Assembly (NCBI RefSeq): GCF_000688375.1
Contig: NZ_JIAF01000004.1
Location: 1 to 64,000 of the forward strand
Direction: 5' to 3'
From: Prevotella sp. HUN102
GTDB taxonomy: Bacteria; Bacteroidota; Bacteroidia; Bacteroidales; Bacteroidaceae
DNA: 64,000 nucleotides
How positions within the stretch are numbered: the first letter of the stretch is position 1; each line of letters starts with the position of its first letter. This document shows, piece after piece, positions 8,410 through 16,426 of the stretch. The translations under genes and the position numbers were made by a program. A model generated the notes under the pieces. The model did not search any database, was not told the DNA's origin, and saw nothing but the letters and a program-made list of their open reading frames with translations.

Positions 8410-8907
8410 ATGGAGCAGATAATCGAGACTATCAGAAGAATAGAGAAAGCACGCACGGCACTCCGTCAGGCGATAGTGGAAAATGAACTGGCAACATCAC
8501 CGAAATTGAAAGATTTATCCTTGATGCCGAAGATGTACGAGGTGTTCGAGGAAATGAAAGGGCGCAATATAACAGTAAATGACCGCAAGGAATTTATCTT
8601 TGCAGTCATTTACCTGTATTCGCCTTGTAAATTCTTCGGAGGAAAGATGCCGCAGGGGATGCGCAAGGCCATCAGCAGAACGATGAAGATTGACAGTACC
8701 TGCATTTCCCGAACCTGCACGGAACTGATGGTGCTATACACCACCTATTCCGACTTCAGGCAGGGAGTGGACGAGCTGCTTAATGCAGTGTTGAAGAAGT
8801 TAGAGAGATTATCTTTCATGGCTTTCTCCCGAACGGCATCATTGATAAACCTGTTCTTGTTGGGTTGCGCATCAATAATTGTTACAAGGTCTATGTCTGC
8901 CTTGTAG
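8410..8907 (+). CDS. Unknown conserved Bacteroidetes phage/host protein, about 140-165 aa
   Basis: Start ATG 8410 gives a helical protein with a conserved-looking core ('LSLMPKMYEVFEEMKGRNITVNDRKEFIF', shown in part: LSLMPKMYEVFEEM) and a later 'MRKAISRTMKIDSTCISRTC' helix-turn-helix-like section. The last 50 codons lie antisense to the ribbon-helix-helix gene on the other strand and may not be conserved. I can assign no function; it may be a DNA-binding protein. Confidence 0.6.
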   Translation: MEQIIETIRRIEKARTALRQAIVENELATSPKLKDLSLMPKMYEVFEEMKGRNITVNDRKEFIFAVIYLYSPCKFFGGKMPQGMRKAISRTMKIDSTCISRTCTELMVLYTTYSDFRQGVDELLNAVLKKLERLSFMAFSRTASLINLFLLGCASIIVTRSMSAL

Positions 8908-8984
8908 TGATAGTCTTTCCCTATGCGAGGTGGTCTTCCCGCACCTACTCTTCTACCTCCACTTTTGCCTTTTGTTCCTACCAT
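8745..8984 (-). CDS. Small ribbon-helix-helix-like regulator
   Basis: This 79-residue protein begins with the glycine/arginine-rich lead 'GKSGGRRVGAGRPP', seen in many Bacteroidetes RHH and CopG-like proteins. It then has a beta-strand/helix section ending 'NRFINDAVREKAMKDN', matching the second helix of RHH folds. The last 20 residues overlap the convergent gene at 8410-8907. It may regulate the divergent promoter at 9387-9546, whose leftward half would transcribe it. Confidence 0.65.
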   Translation of the reverse strand: MVGTKGKSGGRRVGAGRPPRIGKDYHYKADIDLVTIIDAQPNKNRFINDAVREKAMKDNLSNFFNTALSSSSTPCLKSE

Positions 8985-9083
8985 ATTATCCTTTTATTAA
9001 CCACTCTGCCGCCAATTCTATAAAATCAAACTGTGTCATATTCTTTGCCCGTAATGCCGATAGCGCAGCATTTAGGTTAATGA

Positions 9084-9334
9084 TTAATCTTCAGAAACTC
9101 TTACAATGTAATATCTTTCGTCTTCTTCGTCGAAAGATTCGATTGATACGCTAATTGTAGTCTGCCAGTCGCCGTTCATTTCGCCGTCAATCTCAAACTG
9201 CTGCTCTGGCTCTGTAATGCGATAGGTATCTTCAACGACATTGTAGCCGAAACGGCTCATCTGGTCGAGAACCTGCGCCTTAACCCCTTCTGATTCTTCG
9301 CCGTGATGTTTGATTCGATAACTAAATTCTTCAT
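9084..9334 (-). pseudogene. Small phage gene whose start codon is one base out of frame
   Basis: Read leftward, an open frame encodes 'EEFSYRIKHHGEESEGV' and about 60 more residues, ending in the acidic 'ESFDEEDERYYIVRVSED'. The only nearby ATG (9334) is displaced by one base: ATGAAGAA, where ATGAAAGAA would be needed. The next in-frame ATG is near 9260 and would drop the first 25 residues. It is either a single-base deletion at the second codon or a shorter gene. It is the first gene left of the divergent promoter. Confidence 0.5.
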
Positions 9335-9386
9335 AATAATTACAGTTGTTGCGGTGTGTCTCACCGTTCTAATCGTTTTGTTTCTA

Positions 9387-9546
9387 AATCACGATGCAAA
9401 GATAAACATTATCTTTCAAAGGTGTACACTTTTACTCTTTTATTTAATATATTTTAGTGTACACTTATTCAAATGTTAAAGTTAGGTTAAAAAGCATCTT
9501 TGATGTGCACTAAATCAAATATGATAGTTATCTTTGCATCGTGATT
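9387..9546. promoter_or_regulatory. Mirror-image divergent promoters with GTGTACAC operators
   Basis: A 19-bp perfect inverted repeat (9387-9405 and 9528-9546) contains a leftward TATCTTTG box (9397-9404, complement) and a rightward one (9529-9536), plus the first transcribed bases. Between them lie two palindromes GTGTACAC (9422-9429 and 9457-9464) 35 bp apart, probable operators. The leftward arm serves the genes at 9334-8745 and the rightward arm the small genes from 9582. Confidence 0.75.
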
Positions 9547-9581
9547 AAGAATAAAAGTAGTAACAATTAAACATTACGATT

Positions 9582-9749
9582 ATGAACGCAGACATTTTTT
9601 CAGATGCAGAAGTTATTGCAATTTTTAACAAAGCTCTCAACGAGCCTACATTAGAAGAGAAAGAGACAAAGAGAGTGAGAAGAGCAAGACGGGCAAAGAT
9701 AGACTTCTTCAATCTTGAAGAAGTTACAGAGAGAGAGATAAATTTATGA
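9582..9749 (+). CDS. Small basic/acidic phage protein, 55 aa
   Basis: ATG 9582 starts 36 bases after the rightward arm of the divergent promoter. The product is helical with an acidic start, a basic middle (KRVRRARRAKIDFFNL) and an acidic end. I recognise no family. As the first gene after the promoter it may be an early regulatory protein. Confidence 0.6.
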   Translation: MNADIFSDAEVIAIFNKALNEPTLEEKETKRVRRARRAKIDFFNLEEVTEREINL

Positions 9750-9764
9750 ACTTATAAAGGTAAC

Positions 9765-9785
9765 GAGGCGGCTAACCACCGCCTC
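9765..9785 (+). other. Intergenic hairpin GAGGCGG-CTAACCA-CCGCCTC
   Basis: This perfect 7-bp stem has the loop CTAACCA and is preceded by AAAGGTAAC. A second copy of the layout lies at 31071-31091. Each precedes a very small gene by 9-16 bases. It has no T tract, so it may act in mRNA processing or translation rather than termination. Confidence 0.6.
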
Positions 9786-9800
9786 ACAATACAAAGAGAT

Positions 9801-9977
9801 ATGACGCAGATTGTAGTAGAGTTCTATGCTCGCAAAAAGAGTCTTTGGGGCGAAGAAAGATTAGAGCGCAAGATTGTCAAAACAGGCAAGAGTACCATTG
9901 AAGAAGCGTATGATGTGGCAGTGGCGAATGGGCATAACCCAAACAAAAATATACGCTGGTGGTCAGAACCCATGTAA
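9801..9977 (+). CDS. Small phage protein, 58 aa
   Basis: The protein is basic and has no clear motif; it starts 'MTQIVVEFYARKKSLWGEE' and ends in a tryptophan pair (RWWSEPM). It follows the GAGGCGG hairpin and precedes the GCaACAA/TTGTgGC hairpin. No function can be named. Confidence 0.6.
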   Translation: MTQIVVEFYARKKSLWGEERLERKIVKTGKSTIEEAYDVAVANGHNPNKNIRWWSEPM

Positions 9978-9980
9978 ATT

Positions 9981-10052
9981 GCAACAATCCGCTCGTTGTG
10001 GCTTATCACAGGGTGGATTTCTTTTTTATAATAATATTTAACCGTACCTTTG
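9981..10052 (+). promoter_or_regulatory. TTGTGGCTTAT hairpin followed by TACCTTTG promoter box (module boundary 1)
   Basis: An imperfect hairpin (GCAACAA / TTGTGGC, 9981-10002) ends with TTGTGGCTTAT. A TAnnTTTG box (10045-10052) follows, 20 bases before the next gene start. The same element occurs at 15661, 24517 and 31224. Confidence 0.6.
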
Positions 10053-10072
10053 AGGTGCACAAATTTTTCAAT

Positions 10073-10504
10073 ATGAAAATTAAAGTAAATGGTCAAGAGT
10101 ACGAGGCATACGACCTCGTAATGCGCAGAGAGAACGCAGAGGCAATCATTGACGGTAAGAAGCAGATGGAGATACGCAGTTTCAACAGTCATTATATGGG
10201 CTTGTTTTACGACAAAGAGAAGCGTAAGGCACTCGACCCGAACGACCCGAACGCAGAAGAGCCGTTTAAGGACATTCAATTTGTCAGATTCCACAATTAC
10301 AATTATTCGTGGTATCTTGACGTGCAGATAGACGAGATAGGCAGCTTAATCCTCGACAAAGAGGGTATCGGCGGCTTGCAAGATGATTTCAATTTCCATG
10401 AGTTGGACGACGAACTTGAAAGATACAAGGACACCCCAGCCGATGAGATACCTCTTGTTTTCTACCTGCATATAAAAAAGATTGTAGGGCGTAAAGCCAT
10501 ATAA
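10073..10504 (+). CDS. ASCH-domain-like protein
   Basis: This 143-residue protein has 'LVMRRENAEAIIDGKKQMEI' near its start, resembling the substrate-cleft strand of ASCH/PUA-like folds. It continues with aromatic beta strands (FVRFHNYNYSWYLDVQIDEI) and a C-terminal strand 'VFYLHIKKIVG'. ASCH proteins bind RNA or modified nucleosides; the role in this phage is not known. A promoter box lies 20 bases upstream. A second ASCH-like protein is encoded at 44020-44655. Confidence 0.55.
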   Translation: MKIKVNGQEYEAYDLVMRRENAEAIIDGKKQMEIRSFNSHYMGLFYDKEKRKALDPNDPNAEEPFKDIQFVRFHNYNYSWYLDVQIDEIGSLILDKEGIGGLQDDFNFHELDDELERYKDTPADEIPLVFYLHIKKIVGRKAI

Positions 10505-10541
10505 TTCACGATAACATTAGTTACATTCAAAAGGTTGAGTT

Positions 10542-10688
10542 ATGTCAAGAGAACCTTATGCCACGGACGCCAAGGGCAACAAGTACTATTCCCGAAAAGA
10601 GTACGAAGATGCACGTAGAAGGGCGTCAAACACGGCCGCTCATAGAAAGGCTTATGTGTTTAAGAAAATCAAGGCTTTAGCATCTTAA
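10542..10688 (+). CDS. Small basic phage protein, 48 aa
   Basis: The frame begins 'MSREPYATDAKGNKYYSRKE' and ends in a lysine-rich helix. It is highly basic and may bind nucleic acid. It ends three bases before the PAPS-reductase-like gene, so it is the first member of that operon. Confidence 0.6.
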   Translation: MSREPYATDAKGNKYYSRKEYEDARRRASNTAAHRKAYVFKKIKALAS

Positions 10689-10691
10689 TCT

Positions 10692-11369
10692 ATGATTAGG
10701 GCAACTGAAATCATAGACAGGGTAGCCGAAGAGACCGACAGGGTTATATTGTTCCACTCGGCATCGGGTAAGGACAGTATAGCCCTTTTGGACTTGATTG
10801 CGCCACGCTTTAAGGAGGTGGTGTGTGCATATATGTATATCGTGAAGGACTTGCAGCATATCAACAGGTACATCAGCTATGCCGTGAACAAATACCCCAA
10901 TGTTCGCTTTGTGCAGATTCCTCACTTCGCCCTTGCCTCCTATCGCAAGGTTGGCTATATGGGTTGTGCGAAGAATGAGAAGCAGAAGCAGCTGACAATG
11001 GCGAAGCTAACGGATATCGTGCGTGAGAGATACGATATCGAGTGGGCCTTCTTCGGATTCAAGAAGTCGGACAGCCTTTACAGGCGAGCAATGCTAAGGA
11101 CGTATGAGGACGAGGCGATAAACAGGAAAACCAAGAAATGTTATCCGTTGTCTCCCTACAAGAACAAGGACGTACTGGCATATATCGAGCGTGAGGGGCT
11201 AATCAAACCCGAAAGGTATGGTAACGCACAATCGGCAGGGACGAATATCAGCGATATGGATTATCTGCTGTGGTTGAGAGAGAACTTCCCACAAGATTTG
11301 CAGAAGATATTAAAAGAGTTCCCTTTGGTAGAAAGGTTGATTTTTGAGTATGACAATAAAGACAAGTGA
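10692..11369 (+). CDS. PAPS-reductase-family (PP-loop) protein, IbrA-like
   Basis: The protein has the PP-loop 'HSASGKDS' (about residues 22-29), which binds ATP in PAPS reductase, ATP sulfurylase and DndC relatives. It lacks the usual C-terminal ECGxH cysteine motif of true PAPS reductases. The next gene, overlapping by 20 bases, is a ParB-like protein. This pair matches the known IbrA/IbrB arrangement of phages and genomic islands. Its reaction is unknown; an ATP-dependent modification of a nucleic acid or protein is plausible. Confidence 0.8.
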   Translation: MIRATEIIDRVAEETDRVILFHSASGKDSIALLDLIAPRFKEVVCAYMYIVKDLQHINRYISYAVNKYPNVRFVQIPHFALASYRKVGYMGCAKNEKQKQLTMAKLTDIVRERYDIEWAFFGFKKSDSLYRRAMLRTYEDEAINRKTKKCYPLSPYKNKDVLAYIEREGLIKPERYGNAQSAGTNISDMDYLLWLRENFPQDLQKILKEFPLVERLIFEYDNKDK

Positions 11370-12057
11370 AACCTCCGTAATCAAGCGGTCGCAGATAAAT
11401 CTCAATCCGCTCAACCCAAAGCGGCATACGGAAGAAGCCATTAAGTTGCAAAAGAAGAACCTGCAAAAAATAGGCTTTCTCGGTGGTATTGTTTGGAACA
11501 GGATAACGGGAAACCTTATAGACGGACATCGCAGGGTGTACGCTATGGACTTGTTGTATAAGTATGATGGAAGGAAGGAAACAGACTATGACATCAAGGT
11601 AGAGGTGTGTGAGTTGGACGACAAAACAGAAAAAGAGCAGCTTACCTATATGGCGGTCGGGAATACTAAAGCCGATTATGATCTCATTGCAAAATACGCT
11701 AATGATATTGACATTCATAACGTAGGACTTTCTGACAGCGACATTAAGGATATTCTTTCTTTTACTGATACGGACATTGAATCAGTCACGGACAGTATAG
11801 ACGATTTAATACTCCCACCTGCCGAAGAAGAGAAACCAATACCATTAGAAAAGACAGCGGAAGAGAAGAAGCAGCACGTAAAGGATATAAAAGAACAGGT
11901 TAAAGAAAATGCCGAAAAAAGACAGGTAGACGAAGAGGCATATATCATGCTTTCCTTTACCAATTCTGAAAACAAACAGGCTTTCTGTGATTTGTTCGGA
12001 ATTGATATATCAGATAAATTTATGAAGGGAGAGAAACTCCTTGAAATGATGGATTAA
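11350..12057 (+). CDS. ParB/sulfiredoxin-fold protein, IbrB-like
   Basis: The N-terminal half contains the ParB-like core 'NLIDGHRRVYAMDLL', with the GHRR nucleotide-binding motif near residue 60. A helical region follows, then a charged linker (about residues 155-195) and a small C-terminal domain. ParB/Srx folds bind CTP or ATP and some act as nucleases. ATG 11350 is preferred to the upstream TTG 11344. The overlap with the PAPS-reductase-like gene suggests translational coupling. Confidence 0.78.
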   Translation: MTIKTSETSVIKRSQINLNPLNPKRHTEEAIKLQKKNLQKIGFLGGIVWNRITGNLIDGHRRVYAMDLLYKYDGRKETDYDIKVEVCELDDKTEKEQLTYMAVGNTKADYDLIAKYANDIDIHNVGLSDSDIKDILSFTDTDIESVTDSIDDLILPPAEEEKPIPLEKTAEEKKQHVKDIKEQVKENAEKRQVDEEAYIMLSFTNSENKQAFCDLFGIDISDKFMKGEKLLEMMD

Positions 12058-12069
12058 ATATAAACAGTT

Positions 12070-12645
12070 ATGGCAAAACCCAAACACGACTACGACAACA
12101 TAGATTTCTTCAAGCGCATAGAAGCACTTGCAATGAATGGTTATACGGATGAGGAGATAGCAAATGAACTCGACCTCGCAGCAGACGTGTTTGGGGCTAT
12201 GAAGAATGGCAACTATCAAGGGTGGAATGAAGAGGAAAACAAACGCAGAGGAAGTGAAATTTATAGGGTATTAGCGCATGGTCGCACCCGTATCAATGCC
12301 CTTGTACGCTCCGCCTACCTCAAAGGAGCTTTCGGTGGAAAGAAGACAAAATCGAAAATCGTCAAGTATGTGCAGGATAAATGCTACTGCATGGGGCAGG
12401 ACAAGAAATGCCCAAAGTGTGGCGGTACAGGTTGGGTTGTCCTTACTGACAAGGCGGTAGTGCAGGAGGGCGAGACAGAACTTCCACCGAATATGCAAGC
12501 CCTCGCCATGTGGATGTACCACCACGACCCCGAATGGCGCAAAGTGGAGAGGAAACAAGACGAGGAAGCAATCGACATTCCGACAGACATCAATCACGGC
12601 GTAGATATTGGCAAGTGGATAGAAAAGGAGGTTAGCAATGATTAA
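12070..12645 (+). CDS. terS: Terminase small subunit (putative)
   Basis: The N-terminus has a helix-turn-helix-like section ('ALAMNGYTDEEIANELDLA'). Residues 98-118 hold a zinc-ribbon-like CxC...CPKCGGTGW sequence, and the C-terminus is acidic. It overlaps the terminase large subunit gene by 8 bases. DNA-binding small subunits of phage terminase lie in this place. Assignment rests on position and the HTH. Confidence 0.7.
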   Translation: MAKPKHDYDNIDFFKRIEALAMNGYTDEEIANELDLAADVFGAMKNGNYQGWNEEENKRRGSEIYRVLAHGRTRINALVRSAYLKGAFGGKKTKSKIVKYVQDKCYCMGQDKKCPKCGGTGWVVLTDKAVVQEGETELPPNMQALAMWMYHHDPEWRKVERKQDEEAIDIPTDINHGVDIGKWIEKEVSND

Positions 12646-13915
12646 GACCTTTCCAATCTATTATCCGCTGTACCAGAATACGGATAAGTTTATTATCCTC
12701 ATTACAGGAGGTCGTGGTAGCGGTAAGTCGTTCAGTACCTCTACATTCCTCGAACGGCTGACCTTTGAAATGACCCCAGTGGAGAAAATAGTGCATCAGA
12801 TACTCTATACTCGCTATACTATGGTTTCTGCCAATATCTCCATTATCCCCGAGTTCTTGGAAAAGGCAGAGTTAGACGGCACACAAAAGTATTTCCGTTC
12901 CACCCGTTCAGAGGTTATTAACCGAATGACAGGTAGCAAGGTAATGTTTCGTGGTCTTAAGACTTCCAGCGGTACACAAACGGCAAAGTTGAAATCCATT
13001 CACGGCATTACTACCTTTGTCGTTGATGAAGCGGAGGAGTGGGTGTCAGAGAAAGAGTTTGAGACTATCATGCTCTCTATCCGTCAAAAAGGAATACAGA
13101 ACCGAATCATCATCGTGATGAACCCCACGGACAACAACCACTGGGTTTACAGGCGTTTCATCGAGAATACACATAAGGAGGTGATGTATGACGGTGTGCC
13201 CGTTCAGATAAGCACTCACCCGAATGTGTTGCACATTCACACTACCTACTTGGATAATATCGAAAACCTTTCTCCAGAGTTTATCAAGGAGGTAGAGGAA
13301 ATGAAAGCCAACAACCCCGAGAAATACGCTCATACCGTCATGGGCAGGTGGGCAGACGTTGCGGAGGGTGCTGTCTTCAAACATATAGGTGTCGTTAAAG
13401 AGTTCCCGAAGTGGTGTAAAAAGGTTGCATTGGGGCAAGATTTCGGCTTCACACACGACCCCAGCGCAGGAATCCTTTGCGGTATTATTGACAACGACTT
13501 ATACCTCGATGAGTTGTTCTACCACACTGGAATGTTATCTACCGACATCATCAAAGAATTGCGCAAGGTGGATGGCTTAAAGGTTTTCTCCGAGAGTGCC
13601 GACCCTCGACTGATACAAGAGATACACAATGCAGGCATAAAAATATACCCAGTGGATAAGAGCGGAAACTCTATTATTGCAGGTATTGATAAAATGCTGT
13701 CTTTCGACAATATCTTTGTTACCGAGCGGTCGTATAACCTCCGTAAGGAGTTCCGCAATTATGTATGGGACAAGGACAAAGACGGTAATTATATCAATCA
13801 GCCAATAGACGCATGGAATCACGGCATAGACGCTGTTAGGTACTATGTGCTTGGCTGTTTGTTAGGTAAGATTTTGAAACCAAAGGGCGACCTCGCAGCA
13901 GCATTTGCCCGATAA
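12638..13915 (+). CDS. terL: Terminase large subunit (PBSX-like)
   Basis: This 425-residue protein has Walker A 'GGRGSGKS' (residues 24-31), Walker B 'TFVVDEAEEW' (near residue 126-135), coupling motif region 'IVMNPTDNN', and a nuclease domain starting with 'VALGQDFGFTHDPSA' (first catalytic Asp). It packages DNA into proheads using ATP and cuts the concatemer. The length is normal for the family, and it is followed by the portal gene. Confidence 0.95.
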   Translation: MIKTFPIYYPLYQNTDKFIILITGGRGSGKSFSTSTFLERLTFEMTPVEKIVHQILYTRYTMVSANISIIPEFLEKAELDGTQKYFRSTRSEVINRMTGSKVMFRGLKTSSGTQTAKLKSIHGITTFVVDEAEEWVSEKEFETIMLSIRQKGIQNRIIIVMNPTDNNHWVYRRFIENTHKEVMYDGVPVQISTHPNVLHIHTTYLDNIENLSPEFIKEVEEMKANNPEKYAHTVMGRWADVAEGAVFKHIGVVKEFPKWCKKVALGQDFGFTHDPSAGILCGIIDNDLYLDELFYHTGMLSTDIIKELRKVDGLKVFSESADPRLIQEIHNAGIKIYPVDKSGNSIIAGIDKMLSFDNIFVTERSYNLRKEFRNYVWDKDKDGNYINQPIDAWNHGIDAVRYYVLGCLLGKILKPKGDLAAAFAR

Positions 13916-13928
13916 AAAGGATAATAAG

Positions 13929-14081
13929 ATGGGAAGACAGAAGAAAATATCCGAGCTTCAAAAACTCTATAACAGTTCTGATGAGAAAAAACAGAAATTC
14001 ATATTAGACACGCTATCCAATGACATGTTCAAAATGTTTTTCAATGCAACGCTGACAATGAAAAGGAAAAAGAAAGGATAA
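13929..14081 (+). CDS. Small lysine-rich protein between terminase and portal, 50 aa
   Basis: The frame starts at ATG 13929 and ends four bases before the portal start. The product is helical and basic ('MGRQKKISELQKLYNSSDEK') with a lysine-rich end. No family is recognised; packing between terL and portal suggests it is real and late-expressed. Confidence 0.6.
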   Translation: MGRQKKISELQKLYNSSDEKKQKFILDTLSNDMFKMFFNATLTMKRKKKG

Positions 14082-14085
14082 CAAT

Positions 14086-15579
14086 ATGGCAACACCGAAG
14101 ACATTACAGGAAATCCTCGCAATGGAGGACATAGACCAAAAGATAGCCTACCTAAAGAAAGGCAGGCGCACGGCAACTCCTGACACCGGAAAAAACCTTG
14201 CTGACTGGGAGCCGAAACGGCACGACATCAATGATGAAACCAAGTACCCGAAGATTAAGGTGCTTGTTCAGATGGAGGAAACGAAGTTTGACGCCGAAAC
14301 AAATAAAACTATAAAAATCTCTGCCAAATACGATTACAAAGAGCCTAACCGCATAGCCCTCCCTATCGAGCAGGACATTGTGAACATTCAGACAGCGTTC
14401 ACCGTGGGGACAGAGCCAAAACTCGATTGTACGCCCGAAGATGACAAGGAACGTGGAGTATTTGAGACCCTCAAGCAGGTGTTCAAGAAAGGCAAACTGA
14501 AATATCAGAACCGTAAAATAGTCCGTTCGTGGCTGTCCGAGCAAGACGTGGCGGAGTATTGGTATGCTGTGAAAGATGACAGTTTCTGGGCAAGGCTGAA
14601 AAGAAAGATTGCAGGGATATTTGGGCATGTAGTCCCCGAGTATCGTCTGAAATCGCAGCTGTGGTCTCCCTTTCGTGGTGATACCCTCTATCCGTTCTAT
14701 GACGATAGCGGCGATATGGTGGCTTTCTCTCGTGAGTACAAGCGTAAGGACTTAGACGGAAACGAGCATACCGTGTTTATGACCGTTACCGACACTATGG
14801 TATATCAGTGGGAATTTGATAAGACGTGGACTGAAAATGCCGAGCGTTCAGTTAAACATGGATTTAAGAAGCTCCCTGTAATCTATGCCCACCGTAGCGA
14901 ATCTCTTTGCAGCAAGATTAAGCCACAGCGTGAGCGACTGGAGAAGACCCTAAGCGGTTATGCCGATTGCTTGGATTACCACTATCTCCCTATGCTCATG
15001 CTCTTTGGCGACCTCAATCCCGAGCTGCTGACTGGTGATGTGAGAAACCGAATGATGCAACTAACAGGAGAGGGTGCTAACGCTAAATACCTCACTTGGA
15101 ATCAGGCAAGCGACCCTATCAAGGTGGAGATTGAAACTTATTTTAATGAGATATACGCCCTTACCAATACCCCTCGCATATCCTTTGACCAGTTGAAAGG
15201 TACAGGTAACGCATTGAGTGGCACAGCGTTCAAATACGTGTTTATGGCTGCCCACATGGCAGTACAGAACCATGCGGAGGAATTAGGACCGTTCTTCCAA
15301 AGACGTGTGAACTTCCTCGTTTCTGCCATCGGCTCACTTAACTCTTCTTTGGAGAGTGCTTGTAATACTATTGGCGTGGAAACGGAGATCGTACCGTTTA
15401 TGATTGACAATGAGCGTGAGAGAGTAGATACAGCTGCGGCTGCTGTGAGTGGTGGCGTGTGGTCGCAGGAACACGGAGTAACCTATTGTAGTAATTATGG
15501 CGAGTTACAAGACGAGTTGCTGCAAATCAAGGAGGAGCAACAGGAAAAGGCTGCATTGGCACAGCCGAAAGAGGAGTAA
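14086..15579 (+). CDS. Portal protein
   Basis: This 497-residue protein has the plan of SPP1 gp6-like portals: a helical N-terminus, a core with 'EQDIVNIQTAFTVG' and 'ADCLDYHYLPMLML', and a wing/stem section containing 'GNALSGTAFKYVFM'. It follows the terminase and precedes scaffold and capsid genes. It would form the dodecameric DNA channel at one prohead vertex. Assignment is by order, size and general sequence character. Confidence 0.85.
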   Translation: MATPKTLQEILAMEDIDQKIAYLKKGRRTATPDTGKNLADWEPKRHDINDETKYPKIKVLVQMEETKFDAETNKTIKISAKYDYKEPNRIALPIEQDIVNIQTAFTVGTEPKLDCTPEDDKERGVFETLKQVFKKGKLKYQNRKIVRSWLSEQDVAEYWYAVKDDSFWARLKRKIAGIFGHVVPEYRLKSQLWSPFRGDTLYPFYDDSGDMVAFSREYKRKDLDGNEHTVFMTVTDTMVYQWEFDKTWTENAERSVKHGFKKLPVIYAHRSESLCSKIKPQRERLEKTLSGYADCLDYHYLPMLMLFGDLNPELLTGDVRNRMMQLTGEGANAKYLTWNQASDPIKVEIETYFNEIYALTNTPRISFDQLKGTGNALSGTAFKYVFMAAHMAVQNHAEELGPFFQRRVNFLVSAIGSLNSSLESACNTIGVETEIVPFMIDNERERVDTAAAAVSGGVWSQEHGVTYCSNYGELQDELLQIKEEQQEKAALAQPKEE

Positions 15580-15617
15580 CTTCTTTTCAAAGAATATTTA
15601 TCGTTTACACATTTTCG

Positions 15618-15650
15618 AGCCGTCTGTACGTGAGTATGGGCGGCTTTTTT
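15618..15650 (+). terminator. Rho-independent terminator after the portal gene
   Basis: A GCCG...CGGC hairpin with a loop containing TACGTGAGTAT is followed by TTTTTT. The same loop sequence occurs in the terminator at 40051-40084. Confidence 0.8.
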
Positions 15651-15660
15651 ATGTCATTTT

Positions 15661-15732
15661 GCCACAACCGAAGCGTTGTGGCTTATGCGCTGATGAAAAA
15701 CACAGATTTCCACATTATAAAGTGTAATTTTG
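15661..15732 (+). promoter_or_regulatory. GCCACAAC/GTTGTGGC hairpin followed by TAATTTTG promoter box (module boundary 2)
   Basis: A perfect 8-bp stem (15661-15682) ends in GTTGTGGCTTAT. The box TAATTTTG (15725-15732) follows and the scaffold gene starts 36 bases later. This marks a new transcription unit for the head genes. Confidence 0.65.
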
Positions 15733-15767
15733 GGCAAAAGATTGTTTCAGGATAACACTTTAAGAAA

Positions 15768-16421
15768 ATGAACATTTACGAACAGATTTTGGCAGGTCTC
15801 AAAACCAAGTTTCAAGGGGTTGAGGATGCCACCCTCCAGCGTATCGCAAGCAAGAAAGCGGAGGGAGTAACGGACGAGAGTAAGGTAAACTCAATCGTTG
15901 AGGGTATCTCCTTTCAGGACGTATTGACAAGTTATGGCGACTATCGGGCTGATGGAGCGCAGAAGACCGCAATCACGAATTACGAGAAGAAGCACAACAT
16001 CAAGGACGGTAAGCCAGTAGAGGAAACCAAGCCACAAGACCCACCCACAGACCCTAAGCCTAACGAGCCGCAGGATTTGGCTGCACAGATTGCAGCAGCA
16101 TTGGGTACGGCACTCAAGCCACTATCAGACCGACTGGACGCAATGGACGCAAAGACAAAGGCGGACGCACGCAACCAGCAGATTGACGAGGTGGCAAAGT
16201 CGTTTGGTATTCCCGAATTTGCCTACAAGGGCAAAGTAATCGCTGAGGATGCAGACCTTAATCAGTACTTCACGGACTTGAAGCAGGAGATGCAGAACAG
16301 CGGTTTTCAGTTCGCCAAGTCTCCCGAAGAGGGAAATCACGAACACCAGAGCGAGGCGAGTGCCATCGCCGACCAAATCAACAAAGGCACTCAAGAGATT
16401 GTAGAACAGAATAACAAGTAA
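15768..16421 (+). CDS. Capsid scaffold-like protein
   Basis: The 217-residue product has a folded helical N-terminus, a proline/acid-rich linker ('PQDPPTDPKPNEPQDL', about residues 87-105) and a helical, glutamine/glutamate-rich C-terminus. Scaffold proteins of siphophages have this low-complexity, helical make-up and sit before the capsid gene. No protease motif is seen. Confidence 0.6.
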   Translation: MNIYEQILAGLKTKFQGVEDATLQRIASKKAEGVTDESKVNSIVEGISFQDVLTSYGDYRADGAQKTAITNYEKKHNIKDGKPVEETKPQDPPTDPKPNEPQDLAAQIAAALGTALKPLSDRLDAMDAKTKADARNQQIDEVAKSFGIPEFAYKGKVIAEDADLNQYFTDLKQEMQNSGFQFAKSPEEGNHEHQSEASAIADQINKGTQEIVEQNNK

Positions 16422-16426
16422 AAATT

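Noticed and set aside
8171-8422. Reading the segment after the integrase as an 83-residue gene
   Set aside because: It copies only a fragment of the replication protein and ends in random sequence. It is better explained as an iteron duplication.
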